Source of the DNA: Apiospora phragmitis
Taxonomy: Eukaryota > Ascomycota > Sordariomycetes > Amphisphaeriales > Apiosporaceae
DNA length: 64,000 bases
Direction: 5' to 3'
Assembly: GCA_038363925.1 (NCBI GenBank)
Contig: JAQQWL010000009.1
Coordinates: 2,666,001 to 2,730,000, forward strand
Numbering within the stretch: the first letter of the stretch is position 1; each line of letters begins with the position of its first letter. Shown here one piece after another: positions 25,195 to 37,102 of this stretch. The notes beneath the pieces were generated by a model. That model was not told the origin of the DNA, ran no database searches, and saw only the letters and a program-made list of their open reading frames with translations. A program made the translations under genes and the position numbers.

Positions 25195-25516
25195 CTAGCT
25201 CTGTTCCACTGCCTGTATCTCCACCGTGAAGAACTCAAGCATGGCCCGCCGGAACGCCCCTTCGTCCCTCGCGTACGAAGACAGAATCACGGGTGCCAGC
25301 TCGTTCTCTTGCAGACCCAGCCCACTGTTCTCGAGAAAGAAAGAGACCGCCTTGGTCACACGCCCTTCCCGGTAGAGTTCCAACGCGTTGTCGACGGCCC
25401 CGCGTTGCTGCTCCCCCAGTCGCTCATAGACTCGATCGTACTGTTCCGCTGTCACTACGCTCCCATTAGCCGCCACCTTCAGGTGGTCTGGTCGTCGTGC
25501 ACTCACAAGGCATCAT
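25195..25516 (-). CDS. Small conserved-looking protein, 87 residues, unknown
   Basis: The preferred model has two exons, 25516..25507 (ATGATGCCTT) and 25448..25195, joined across a 58-bp intron with GTGAGT and ACAG borders. This gives MMPSEQYDRVYERLGEQQRG and onward to FFTVEIQAVEQS. The unspliced frame from a GTG at 25506 is also open but has no ATG. The product is helical, soluble and acidic, with no motif I recognise. The balanced charged composition and clean splice sites suggest a real gene rather than a chance ORF. It could also be a fragment of a larger decayed gene, since it adjoins the tRNA-like repeats. Confidence 0.42.
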
Positions 25517-26320
25517 GTATCCTGTTGGTTCCTCGTTACTGGTTCCTATCGCACTCGGTCTCCGTTGCGTTTCCCTACCTCACGACCAATTCGAAGCACA
25601 ACACTCCTGTGTTAATATGCGTACCTTCTCCCGTCTTCTTTGTCCTTTCTTCACTGCAAACGGACAACCTTCCCCGCCGGTCATACCTTTGTTCCCCTTC
25701 GCAGTAATATAAGATGCCTTTGTCGTTATCGGCTCCCCGGTACACCCCCCTTGTGCCGTCCTATGGTCGCGTCGTCCCCTCCGCCCCTCGTCTGTCGACC
25801 GGTGTATTTTCCATTCTCTGGCCAAAAAGGGTTTGTAGGAAAGAAGAAAGGGAGATTCTCTTACGTCCCGTTCAGCTTTTTCTTTCTTGTTACCACTCTC
25901 ATTACCTTCTTCTCCTCAATTAGTTCGTCGGGGATGTGATGGGCTGGCCAGTTCTGCACTAAACCAATCATTTTTGACTCTACTCGCTTCGCGAGTTCCC
26001 AGATCAAAAATATTCTTCTGCATACTCATACAATAAGATTCATAAATAATACACTAATATTCACGAAGAGTTAATTTAGAGCCATGTACGGCAGAATAGA
26101 AATGTGTCTTTGATGTTCCGAGATCTGCTCGTCTATGACACTGAAAACGCCGCTGTGATACGGGAGAAAATAATCTAAAACCCTCGAAGTTTTTTCCAGA
26201 CCTACTACGCCTCCCTATTGATCATATGTTTTACACAAATATCCATGTGATGATATTCTGGCCGTTACTCGTTGTTTATAATAAGTTTACAGGGGATAAA
26301 TCCTGTAGCCATGAAGCCTT
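25517..26320. other. Intergenic, C/T-rich leader then AT-richer spacer
   Basis: Lies between the start of the small minus-strand gene and the 3' end of the GH76 gene. Plus-strand sequence at 25600-25900 is C/T-rich. No RNA or repeat was identified. Confidence 0.4.
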
Positions 26321-27675
26321 TTACGCCTTCTGGTGGACACTCTTCGAGAACTTGATCCGGGGCTGGGGAGTTTCAGAGGGCTGAGCGGGCGTGGGGTATT
26401 GAGCACCTTGAGCCGTGGCCAGCTTCAGGGGCGCATCCAGGACCAGCAGGCTCTGCACGATCTCGAGGGCGCTGAGCTGGGTGCCGAAGTCCTGCTTCCC
26501 GGCCAACGGGGTGCTGGCGGTCCAGAGGTTGCCGCAGGCCGCGCCGCTGCAGGTCTTGGCGGCGGCCGTCGCGCTCTTCTCGAGGAGGTCGGTGATGGTC
26601 TGGCGGACGCTGGGAACGAGGACGGCGGTCCGGCCCATCCAGCGCGCCAGGCTGGACTTGAAGCTGGTGTTGTCGGTGTTGCACTTGTTGCTGGCCTCGC
26701 AGGCCTCGCGCATGATGCCGTCCTCGGTGAAGAACTGGGCCTTGGCCGTGTTGACGAGGCCCTGGACCCGCTGCTCCCACACCTTGTCGCCGTTGGTGTA
26801 GGCGAACATGTTGGCGGCGCCCATCATGTAGGTGGCGCTGTTGTAGGTCCATTCGTTCTTGTCCTTCTTGGTGCAGTTGTCGCTGCCGGCATCACCGGCG
26901 CCGTCGACGACGTGGAAGTCGGCGGTGACGAAGCCGACGCCAGTAGACCAGTCCCAGACCTTGTTGGCCCAGTCGGCGTACTTCTGGTCCCCAGTGTACC
27001 GCGCGAGTCTGGCAGCGGTCTGGAAGAAGCCCCCATTCGTCACGGAGTTCTTGTAATCTGTAATTTTTCATTAGCCATCATCGTTCTTAAGCTAAAACCA
27101 TAGACTGCTTGCTTACCGTAACCCTTGGCCGCAGGGTCGAACTGCCACTTCAAGCCGCCATTGCAGGTTCCAGCGTCCGCAGTCCAGCGGCTCACGAAGC
27201 GGTCAAATGCATTGCTGCCGATCTTCACCCACGCCGTCTCGCAAGGCGAAGAGCCACCACCGGGACAGGGCAGGGGGTCGAAGTTGTACTCCATGGCAGT
27301 GAGGGCGTTGTAAACCCAGTAGGCCTGGTCGTCATTGGCCTCCCAGCTAGCCTGCGAGGCGGGGACAAAGTCGTATTTCTCGCCGACGTTCTTGGCCAGG
27401 GCGTCCAGGAGGGGCTGCTTGTAGGTGGTGTCGTTGGTCAGGAGGGTGTAGTCGAGCAGGCCGTTCCAGGCGGTGCCCGAGAGCCACCAAAACCAGCTCT
27501 GGGGCTGTTTGAACTGTCCAGTGGTGGCGGCGGCGTCGTAGTAAGTATCGAAGAGACCCTTGGCGATCTGGTCGGCCGTGTCCTTGATGGTGATATCATT
27601 GTCTGCGGCGAGAGTGTAGGCGGTGGTGGTGGAAGCCAGGGCCGCAGCCAGTCCGATGCGAGCAATGTTTCCCAT
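26321..27675 (-). CDS. GH76 family alpha-1,6-mannanase-like cell-wall enzyme (Dcw1/Dfg5 type)
   Basis: Two exons, 27675..27117 and 27057..26321, with a 59-bp GT-AG intron give an intact 431-residue protein. The start at 27675 is chosen because it opens a signal peptide (MGNIARIGLAAALASTTTAY); an in-frame Met nine codons upstream is less likely. The GH76 hallmark is the adjacent Asp pair in WEANDDQAYWVYNALTAM, the catalytic acid/base and nucleophile region in this family. Other GH76 features are WFWWLSGTAWNGLLDYT and TNGGFFQTAARLARYTG. Family members transfer or trim alpha-1,6-mannan or GPI glycans when wall proteins are anchored. The C-terminus (IKFSKSVHQKA) lacks an obvious GPI signal, so this form may be secreted. 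No indels. Confidence 0.88.
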
Positions 27676-29969
27676 CTTGGTGTGGGTATGTGTTTCAAGC
27701 AATGAAGTTTACTAAGCGAATATGGTACTCAGGGGTGCCTTAAAGTAATGAAACAAAGAAGTCCAAGGTATGTAGGTTGGTGGTGAGAATCGAAGCTGCT
27801 ACTGGGCAGAAGAGACTGGAAGGGTATGGTTTATGTGCGTATGGCTCTGCCAGCATCTAGTGAATACAAGCGTGAACAGAACGGACAAGGAAGAACGAGA
27901 GGAAGGCAAAAGTGATTGACTGGATGGTACAAAAGAATGGCAAGGTCAGTCAGAAAGAGCAACAAGAGGGAATGGAATCGAGAGGAATGAGCATTGTCAT
28001 GAATTTAAAATAAGCCAACAACCAACGTTGAATACATTGAACAATCGCCATGGCACTCGTAGCATAGCCCCCCGCCAAAGAGGTGTTTGGCTGGCTCGAC
28101 CGATGGGTACTTGGTGAAAACCGAATGACGAGCGTTGCCGCAGATGGATCGACAGGCCAAATCCGGGCATCCGCCTGGTCCAACAAGGACTGATGAACAG
28201 GGGTCCAAAAGCAGGGGGAAGGGGTTCCAGACGGTCATTCTGGTAGGTCTGGTAAGGAGGGGCCGAACGGAGGACGTAGCGACGACGCACGAGAGCCAAT
28301 CGAGCTTCTCGCGAATAGATTAACACTTCACCCCAGCCAAACCCGAATGATTGGATGACCAAGAACCGCCGTGTTGGGGTGTTGCGGGCGTACCGCTGCG
28401 TGCAACAGTACCTACTCCCCACTGCGGTTACGCTTACTGCGCACCACGGGCTACGCAATCAGGTACATGTGGCCACTAACTCGCAGTACCTACAGTAGCG
28501 GTTAGCCTGTACGCCCACGGGCCAGAACCGGGTCCTCCCCAGTTGCCAAGCTTCCTCCTCCAATGCGGGCATTCGCAGACAGCTGCCGCGCATGAAACGC
28601 CGGCTTCCCTCTTCGTTATTAATAGGTGAGCATTTAACCCATCTTGACTCGTGTTGGGCCAAGTGTGCCTCGTGTGCCTCCTTTTGGACGTACCTGTAAG
28701 ACCGTATGTAGCCCCCTACCCCTTCAATCTATTACAGCCTGTTACCGCCGGCACTTCTTCCTTTCTTTTCTCTTTTGCATGCTGAAGATTCAAGAGAAGT
28801 ATGTAAGATAACATTACGCCAGTCAGCTGGTCAAACAAGCTGATTGCATTTGCTTGCCCATCCGAGCTCTGAATCATAACACCAACTCTGGCAGCTAAAT
28901 GGCCAGGACCACAGAGCGTTTCGTGTCGCCCTGTTTCTGCCCGTGTACTGCAACTCCTAATTATCCGATCGCTTGATCTTATGTCGATCATCGATCAGTG
29001 GTGACGGGTGTTTGGTTCAATGCCATGTGTAGCGTCCGCCCTTTTCGTCCATCCCCCCATGCTGGAGAAGCTGGGATAAAATGGGGTCAACTCATGGAGA
29101 CAAGCATAGACTGACACAAATAGCATTACGCGCTTATGCAGCAATTATGCATTGATAGCATAAGCAATTGCCCCATAAATTACTATATCCTGACATTACT
29201 ATATTCGGCTCCTGAGCCGGCTGCTCCTGGGATTTAATATTAGCGAGATGCCCGAAAGGGCCAGAACGTTATTCTGTCCTTTGTCTCTTGTAAACTGCAC
29301 AAAGCATCTTGTTTGCTCACTGACTCTGATGGGTTGTCTGTTCCCGAAATTCCGCCATTGCCACGCGTAAAGATACATATGGCATCCTTTATTGATAATA
29401 TGGATATTTACAAAGGCTTTTGCTTTGAGACATTGACTTGTCATCATCTTGCATCATGTGTCGGAGTGACTAGATCCACTACATGGATACGATGTAAGAC
29501 ACTGCCATGGCCGGAACTTCATCTGTTTGCTCAGCTTACACAACATACAGTAAGCGATGGGGAGAGTACACAGCCTCATCAGCCGTCTAATAAAAGGCCT
29601 TACCTGAGGCAGGTGGCTCCTATGCGGCCGATATAATATCCTCCGACGTCCATATTCAATAAATCTGGGAATGGGGGCGAATTCTGCAGTCTCGAGCTCT
29701 GCTACCTGGACCGGTCTGCTTATGCTGCATAATGTAACTACAGCCCCGGGCGAGTTCCCCCTAGTACGAGCGCCGTTTAACACAATTATATAGCAACCTG
29801 GCCCAAGACCTCCAAAGTAGGCGCTTACGGACTTGGCATACCGTGTGAGGTGCTGTGAATCCCACCACAGACTTAAAACTCGACTCGCAAAAAGGCCGAC
29901 ACCGTCACTTAAACTAATAGCAGGCAATAAGGTGATCGCCGAGTATACACTGACACAAGCTCGCAACAG
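27676..29969. other. Intergenic, nothing recognised before the tRNA
   Basis: About 2.3 kb. The part just right of 27675 is the presumed promoter and leader of the GH76 gene. Remaining ORFs are short shadows with no domain. No repeat or fold was recognised by eye. Confidence 0.45.
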
Positions 29970-30047
29970 GCTCGTTTAGCTTGATGGTAAAGCACCTTGA
30001 CTCTAAGAAGTGATAAGGGGATACTGGTTCGAGTCCGGTAGCGAGCA
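29970..30047 (+). tRNA. tRNA, probably Arg(TCT), with short intron
   Basis: A 78-nt cloverleaf. The acceptor stem GCTCGTT pairs with AGCGAGC (one G-U), the D arm is GCTT/AAGC with GATGGTA loop, and the T arm is ACTGG/CCGGT around TTCGAGT. Discriminator base is A. The anticodon arm is CCTTG pairing with TAAGG, leaving a 14-nt loop (ACTCTAAGAAGTGA) that fits a 7-nt loop plus a 7-nt intron. TCT is the likely anticodon, but position 33 would be C instead of the near-universal T. A missing T in GACT-CTAA would restore it, so identity is tentative while the tRNA call itself is good. Confidence 0.8.
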
Positions 30048-30287
30048 TATTTCATACTTACCTTTTTATGTGCTTCATACGTCTAAGCCCATCGAGGTAT
30101 CTTATATATAACACTTGGCTTTGTTCACACCTAATTAGGTATCTATTTAGACAAGAAGTCCGAACCCGCCAGAACTGGTGGCTGAACTTGTAACCACCTT
30201 TTTATATGTTTTTTATTTACTATATATGCCCACTGTAGAAGTACATAGGTATATGGCTTGTAGTATTTCTCTAGATGTCCAAGTACA
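30048..30287. other. Spacer between tRNA and transcription factor 3' end
   Basis: AT-rich short spacer, probably tRNA trailer and the regulator gene's 3' UTR. Confidence 0.4.
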
Positions 30288-31935
30288 TTAGTCGGTATTG
30301 AAAAGTATTTCCTCCCACTTTCGTCTGAAGGACGACCCAAGGGGCGTATCTAGCCAGAGAACGACCCTCATTTGAGCGAGCACATCTTCCCAAGTGTACA
30401 ACCCCAGAACCAGCGTGCTTTCTGCCGCTCGTGTTCTGAACCACTGATGCTCTGCGGTGTCGACAGAGGCCACAAGACCCACCGAGACCAGCCACAACAA
30501 CACCTCGTCGTGCTTGCGGCCCATTGCAAGTAGTATTTCAAGCCCGCTCTTGAGCTGAGGTATGATGCCATTCATCATCGCCGTATGCGGGAAATAGGTT
30601 GGCCCATGTATGATGAACATATAAAGGACCACAGCGTGCCGGATGCATTCCGATATTGTCGTAGACTGAGAATACTGATCCGTCTGACACGGTAAAAGCA
30701 ATAGCCTATGAATGACGTAGCAGGTCAAGTCATGAAGGTCAGTTGTCGATAAGCCTGCACTTTGTGACTCTCGGCCAACCTGATTTAGGCGGACTAGGAT
30801 GACGTGTATGTGAGATTCCAAATCAGGAGCTTGGATGGACAGGACTTCCGGCTCTATAGGGGTAGAGCGCCACTGTGATATAGGGCTGAGCCCATCCCCA
30901 CAGCCCTCATCATCCTGGACTGGAAATTGCGGAGAACCTGTGACAATCAGACATACCCTAGGCACATAGTCACATTAGTATCGTCCAGTCGGGTTCGAGT
31001 AATACATGACTTACCAGGCAACCATCCGTGCTGTCAAGGGGCTCGCAAGCTTTAACTCGTTGATCCCGCCTCGCATTCTCACCATTCGTATTATACCAGT
31101 GATGTGTAGCTTGCTGATCTGAAAGTTCCGCTTCCCGTGCTTCGTTGTTTTGTACGGTTAGCCCGGCCAGTTGGCAACAAGATCAAAAGGGGGGTCTCAC
31201 TTCGATGGCGGCCAATGTGACAACACTATCCATGGTTGCATCTTCGATGGCTGACGTGGGATTTCCGATCTTCTGTCTCACCAGTGACAGAGAATCTGCC
31301 ATGAGCATCTCGGATATGGGGAAGCCTTTCTGGGCAGCTAGCTCTTCGTCCAATGATGCTGTTTGCAAAGACACGTGGAACAATGCCGGGTCTTCCAGAG
31401 CAACAGGCCACCATGAGACGATGAATGGGTTGGAGTCCGCGCTGAGGTCTAGTGGGTAATATTGAAAAGCGATTTTGGATAAGACTGAGAGCACGTTTAG
31501 CAAGTGGCCGGTAAATGAGCATAGACAAGTAACAAGATTAGAACAACGTTTCGCAATCTTACAGTGATATATCAACCGTTGTACATGCTGCCGTGGTAGA
31601 CGGGTCCTCGGAAACGAATCAAAGGGGTCGAGTGAAGTGATGCTCGTGGGTAGTGATACTATCAGCTGTTCGGAGATGGGTGATTCCGGAGCTTGGTTCC
31701 GGACCGCCAGCATCGGCACATCATGAGTGACAAGAGTCCAGTCGTGGCCGTTACGAGTGGGAGAAGCCGGCGACTCTGGGGACTGGGATTCGGCAGGCGA
31801 AGTCAGAGGCTCATTTGCGTATGAGCAAGTGGCCTTCCTTTTGAGGCAACGGGAACATTGCGGTGTGCGGAGGTCGCAGCTGAGCTTGGACTTGGCGCAA
31901 GCTTCGCAAGACCTCCGGAGGGTTCTTCGCATCAT
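30288..31935 (-). CDS. Zn2Cys6 fungal transcription factor
   Basis: Three exons, 31935..31201, 31118..31015 and 30957..30288, fit together in frame with GT-AG borders and give an intact 502-residue protein. The N-terminus is a Zn2Cys6 binuclear cluster: SCEACAKSKLSC then CSRCLKRKATC, spacing C-x2-C-x6-C-x6-C-x2-C-x6-C, preceded by basic residues. The DNA-binding domain is within the first 40 residues, followed by a Ser/Pro-rich linker (SPAESQSPESPASP) and a helical middle and C-terminal region. Such proteins bind CGG-type half-sites as dimers in the nucleus. There is no neighbouring biosynthetic or transport cluster, so its target pathway cannot be guessed. It is transcribed away from the CYP61 gene, sharing a promoter region of about 0.9 kb with it. 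Confidence 0.9.
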
Positions 31936-32857
31936 GAAGTGGTTCGCGCAAGCCGGATGCAGATGTGGTGGGATGTGTGGTAGGCGCTAGCGAGCAGAGC
32001 AGCCCCTACCGTAGTGCTCATTTTGCTGCTGCTGCTGCTGTCATCCCTAGCAATTCCGGGTAACAGGGTTGAGTAAGTCGGTACGGAGTAACGAATCTGC
32101 AGACCGCTCCAGGGAAGTGCAAGCAAGTGGAAAGTTGGAAAAGACTGGACCACCTCAATGATGAACATGTACGAAGTCAAAAAGCGAATTCGTCACTCAA
32201 TGGACAGGAAATCGCGCTGGGCCGGTTGCTGCTGCTTACGGGATGTCGAATGCCACAGTCACATTTGATACCTACCCAGGCTTGCCTAAACTAACTTCGC
32301 AACTGCGGGTTATTGGGGGTTAAGGTAAAACTAGGCCAGAAGAGGACTAGACTCCGAGCTTCTGCGGCGAGAGAAGGAAAAGGGGGGCACAACGAAGGGC
32401 AGACGTGCAGACGTGCAGACTGAGAGCAAATATCCGAGCGAATGGCTACTGGAAGGGGTCTCATCGGAGACTAAACCTCTTCCGGCTAGCCCCTCTCTTT
32501 TCCGAGATGCCGTTGTCGACTTCTATCGATGAGGTAGGCTGATGACACCGCTGCCCCTGCTGCTACAGAAGGGAGAAACAGGCACAGTTGCAAATATGAG
32601 GGCCGTAGCGAGATCAAACTCGCTTCCGGGCCGCAAAATGGACTGTTCAATGTCAATCAGGACCCACTGCTGGGACTGCTTGGAATCCTGATAGCACTTA
32701 CATCCCATCCATATATCCATATATAAGAAAGGACACATGTCCTCTAAGCGCAGTGTCTTGCTCTTTGTCTTAACTGATACAGGCTCCAGTGTCTCTGGGT
32801 GAAGTTTTAGCTTCCAGCGTTGGTATTTGGGCGACTTCATCCTAGTCTAAACCCATC
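31936..32857. other. Divergent promoter region, Zn2Cys6 factor and erg5
   Basis: 922 bp between two divergent start codons. It carries a short GCT/CTG trinucleotide run near 32025-32040. No sterol-regulatory or other operator could be identified with confidence by eye. Confidence 0.5.
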
Positions 32858-34670
32858 ATGGCTTTCATTGTCCAGGGTGGCAGTATCCTGCCATCTTCTT
32901 ACGCTAATGCGACCGAGAAGGTCCAACAGACTCTGACAGGCCAACTGGAGAGTTTTACGTCCAGATATATCGCGGACCTCGGTTTCTGGAAGATCGCCCT
33001 GACCATTCTGCTTGCCTTGGTCGCGTACGATCAATGTAAATCCCTAAACGTCAATAAACCGTTCTTCCCACATCCCACTTACACGTTAGCAGGTAGTTAC
33101 ATCATACAGAAAGGATCGATTGCCGGCCCTTCATTCAAGGTACCCTTCATAGGACCCTTCATTCAGGCAATTCACCCAAAATGGGAAGGCTATATGCAAC
33201 AATGGGCCAGTGGCCCCCTGAGCTGTGTATCCATCTTCCATAAGTAAGTTCGCCATATGATGTCGGCATTTAGGCCCAGGTACTAAACAGTCTCAACAAC
33301 AGGTTCGTCGTTTTGGCTTCCGACAGGGACCTTGCGCATAGGATCTTCAAGTCCCGGCCTACCTAAAGCCCTGCATTGTGCCTATCGCAGAAGACATCAT
33401 GAGCCCGAAAGCCTGGGTCTTCAAGCAGGGCAAAGAGCATGTAGAGTACCGCAAGGGGCTCTCCGGCCTCTTCACCAACAAGGCCATCGCGACGTACCTG
33501 CCCGTGCAGGAGTCCATCTACGACCAGTTCTTCTCCCAGTTCGTCGCGGACAGCAAGGCCAACGATGGCAAGCCGACTGCTTTCATGGTCCGCTTCCGCG
33601 AGATCAACTGCGCGCTCTCTCTCCGTACCTTCTTCGGCAACTACATCTCGCAGGACGCGGTCCAGCGCATTGCCAATGACTTCTACCTCGTCACCGCCGC
33701 CCTCGAGCTCGTCAACGTCCCCTCTCCATGTACATCCCCGGCACCAAGCCGTGGCGCGGCAAGCGCGTCGCCGACTCCTGCCAGGTCGACTTTGCCCGCT
33801 GCGCCGCCGCCTGCAAGGAAAACATGGCGCGCGGTGCGGAGCCGACCTGCGTCGTCGACCAGTGGGTCCTGCACATGCTGGCGTGCGAGCGGTACCGGGA
33901 GCGCGTCGCCGCCGGCGAGACGGACGCGGAGAAGCCGCCGAACTTGATCCCCGTCTTCTCCGACGTCGAGATCGGCCGCACCCTCTTCACCTTCCTGTTC
34001 GCGTCGCAGGACGCCTCGAGCAGCGCCACGACCTGGCTCTTCCAGGTGCTGGCGCAGCGGCCCGAGATGGTGGCCCGCGTGCGCGCCGAGAACCTCGCGG
34101 CGCGCGGCGGCGACCGCCGCCGGCCCTTCGACCTCGACATGTACCCGGCGCTACCCTACACGCGCGCCGTGGTCAAGGAGCTGCTGCGCTACCGGCCGCC
34201 CGTCATCTTCGTGCCCTACGTCGCGACCAAGAAATTCCCCATCACGCCCGACTACACGGTCGGCAAGGGCGCCATGGTCATCCCGTCGTGCTACCCGGCC
34301 CTGCACGACCCGGCGGTCTACCGGGACCCCGAGACCTTCGACCCCGAGCGCTGGATCAGCGGCGACGCCGAGTCCAAGACCAAGAACTGGCTCGTGTTCG
34401 GCGCGGGACCCCACGACTGCCTGGCGCGCTCCTACGTGCCGCTGCAGATGGCGCACATGATCGGCAAGGCGGCGTTGGACATCGACTTCGTGCACCACCC
34501 CACGCCCCGTTCGGAGGAAATCAGAGTGTTTGCCACCTTGTTTCCCATGGTACGCTGGCCCCCTTCTTGGCGTCTTGATACTACTACCTGTATCTTTCTG
34601 GTTGCAAGATACTCAGAACTAATCCGTGATTTAGGACGGCTGCCAGCTTGTCTTTACCAAACGAGAGTAG
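32858..34670 (+). CDS. erg5: Cytochrome P450 CYP61 / Erg5, sterol C-22 desaturase (two frameshifts)
   Basis: ER-membrane P450 of ergosterol synthesis that introduces the C22 double bond. Exons are 32858..33035, 33093..33243, 33303..34549 and 34635..34670. The first intron is 57 bp and lacks stops. An N-terminal anchor (WKIALTILLALVAY) is followed by GSIAGPSFKVPFIGPFIQAI, typical of CYP61. The I-helix region is FTFLFASQDASSSATTW, the K-helix ExxR is KELLRY, and the heme loop is NWLVFGAGPHDCLA with its Cys ligand. The frame breaks at C33353-33355 and C33719-33722, each fitting one missing C. Corrected length is 537 residues, right for CYP61. All catalytic motifs are kept, so I consider the gene functional. 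Confidence 0.93.
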
Positions 34671-35202
34671 GCATTTAACAAGAAATCGAAACAACGGGGG
34701 GAAATACCAAAATTAATAATCAACGATAAAGAGTAATCTTGTTTAACAGAAGGGTAACAGGCAAATAGATGGCGTCTTGGATGGACCATGAAAAAAAGAT
34801 GCATTCTCGCGGGATTCATACCCAACAAGGCTTATGGCGAAGCGAGGAACAAACACCTCGTATAGATATTACCCCCAGGGAGAATTTTACTTCAGCGGCT
34901 GCCCATCTGAACGGTTTGCCTACCACTGGAATCAGCGTTAGCAGCGAGACACGTTACTTACGACTATGTGCTATGCTATTCATCTACACTAGAAAGGGCT
35001 TACTGGAAACCTAGTGTATATCCGTGCCATTATTACACAATCAGGCCAATGCCTCCGCCTTAGCCAGAACCTCTAGCACAAAAACTCCTTGCCAATGAAT
35101 CTACATACATACATGTAGTGAGCCAATAATTAATACATACCCCAATGCAACCGTGGAAAGCGAATGCACTTACCCCTGGTCGAGACGAGACCGGGCGCCC
35201 TC
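34671..35202. other. Intergenic between convergent erg5 and chk1
   Basis: 532 bp of 3' flank for both genes. It contains a short ACAT microsatellite near 35101-35114. No gene. Confidence 0.5.
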
Positions 35203-37102
35203 CTAAGCATCCGGCTTATAAACACCATCTTTGCAGAGCAGTACCACATTCTTGAAGAAACGTCGCCATTCTAGCGGATCACCTTTTGTCTTCACGAAGC
35301 GTACCTCCAACAGTTCTTGCGACTCAGGCAGGTAGTATTTGTCAACCATAATCTCTCCGTATAGACCTTGCCGTCGTCCGTCCGAAGTCTTCACCCTCAG
35401 AGTCGTAATATGATCGCTCTGCCCGATGTACGGAGTACCCGAGGGCAGTGGCACGTTCAGGTTATGAAGGGCATCGCTGAGCATTTGCACGAGGAGTTGG
35501 GGAGGCATAGGGGAGAAGAAGCGCGTGAACCCATGCGCAGGTACAATGTCACGAAATTGTCGGGCCTTCTGCGTCAGCGTTATTGCCACACCCGGCGTTG
35601 AAGAGAACTGCGATATGGACGGTTCTTCAGCCAATGCCTCAACCAGACTCGGCGACTGCGTGTGCGAGGTGTAAGCGCCCGCATCCGCACGGGATGTTGG
35701 CTGAGTAAACGAGACATTGTGAGCTCCTATAGTTCGCAATTGGGGGCGTTCCCAGTCGAAGAGCACGTCGTGGATAGGTGTTTCTGGCTGTGTAGCCGGT
35801 GTCTTGTAGTCAAACACAGGGGCTGGATCAATATCCATAGCATCACCAGTCGCGGCCGGTTGTGAGTGTCGCTGTGAGGATGATGGTTGCTGACTGAAGT
35901 CGATGCGGAGGTTCTCAAGCATCTGAGTGGCCAAATTGAGGGGATCCGAAATTTGCCCGTTCGCTGCGAGGAACCTGTTGTGACGAGTATACCATGGGTG
36001 CTGACGGATCTGCGCAAACGAGAATCGCTTCTTCGCCTCGATGTTCATCATACCGCGAAGGAGGGATAGTGCGTCGGATGGTATTCTCCCCCACAGGTTA
36101 TCGGTGCTGCGGCCATTCGTTCGCACATACTCCTGGAACTCCCAGCTATCCTTAGTCGGCTGGTCCCATGGCGTATTGCCAACTAGCAGGACGAACAATA
36201 TGACGCCGCAGGACCACATGTCTGTCAGCTCAGCTGCATATTTTGTCACCTCGCCCGATTTCTTGTCGGTCCTGCCACTGGTCAAGACTTCAGGCGCAAT
36301 GTACGGTGGGCTGCCGCACATGGTAGTGCTCAGCTTGTGCTGGCCCTTGTACTCGAACATGGTCGCCATGCCGAAATCAGCCAGTTTCAGGTTTCCGCTC
36401 TCCGACATCAGTATGTTCTCTGGTTTGAGATCGCGATGGGCGACTCCCTTGGAATGCATAAAGCTCACTCCGCTAACCAGCTGCAAGAAGTAGAGGTGAG
36501 CGATGTCTTCAGTCACCCCCACATCGGCCTCGATCTTGTCGAATAAGTCGCCACCTTCTGCATACTCCATGGCTATCCAACGCCAGACCGAGTCTTCGCC
36601 AGTTGCAAACCACTCGATCACGTTGGGATGTTGTCCAATGTGCGAGTGCAATGAAACTTCCATGGCGATCTGCTTGGCAGATATCCGGCCTTTTTGGACG
36701 GCATAGCCCTTGTGTATAAGCTTCACTGCGAAGACAGGAGTGGGTGTGTCCAGTGGGGCCGCCTTCTTGATGCTACGCGTATGGAACTATTGTATTAGTC
36801 GGGATTCCAGATGATGTTCTGCATGTTAGACTGGCAATACTGACGAGGCATAGGCGCCCCTTCCGATGGTCTTGGAGATGATTCGGAAGGGCAGGTCCTT
36901 TGGAAGGGGATCAAGTTGGGACTGTAGCATGATAGCGCGTTAGTAGCTGCTCTGGTCTGTGTGTGCGTGCGGTGAACGGTGAGACAGGCACCCCGCTCAT
37001 TAGGGAGTCCCAAAAGGGTTGCCCAAGTGGTTCTTCAAGTAGTAGTGGCTTCTACTTGTAGAGACGAGGCCATCGCCAAACCCGACGCGAACTACTCACC
37101 AT
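35203..37102 (-). CDS. chk1: Checkpoint kinase Chk1
   Basis: Ser/Thr kinase of the DNA-damage and replication checkpoint. Three coding exons: ATG alone at 37102..37100, then 36921..36845 and 36772..35203. Total length is 549 residues with no indels. The protein starts M-SQLDPLPKDLPFR. Kinase signature parts are the Gly loop GRGAYASIKK, the VAIK-type lysine in FAVKLIHKG, the catalytic loop HRDLKPEN, DFG in LADFGMATMF, and the APE in YIAPEV. The C-terminal part has a KA1-like regulatory region (GFTRFFSPMPPQLLVQML ... LEVRFVKTKGDPLEWRRF), as in Chk1. The gene is divergent from the APC/C-type E2 at 37937, also a cell-cycle gene. The first intron is 178 bp and begins immediately after the start codon (GTGAGT). 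Confidence 0.93.

Noticed and set aside
26333..27103. 256-codon plus-strand ORF opposite the GH76 gene
   Set aside because: Gly/Val/Leu-rich complement of the GH76 coding strand with no motif; GH76 catalytic residues are on the minus strand.
28005..28458. Overlapping minus-strand ORFs of 77-153 codons
   Set aside because: No domain, no splice support and biased composition; treated as chance frames.
33565..34578. 337-codon ORF in another frame across erg5
   Set aside because: Arg/Ala/Pro-rich shadow of the GC-rich P450 frame; all P450 motifs lie in the other frame.
30288..34670. A secondary-metabolite cluster made of the Zn2Cys6 factor and the P450
   Set aside because: The P450 is the housekeeping sterol enzyme CYP61, and no backbone synthase or transporter is nearby.
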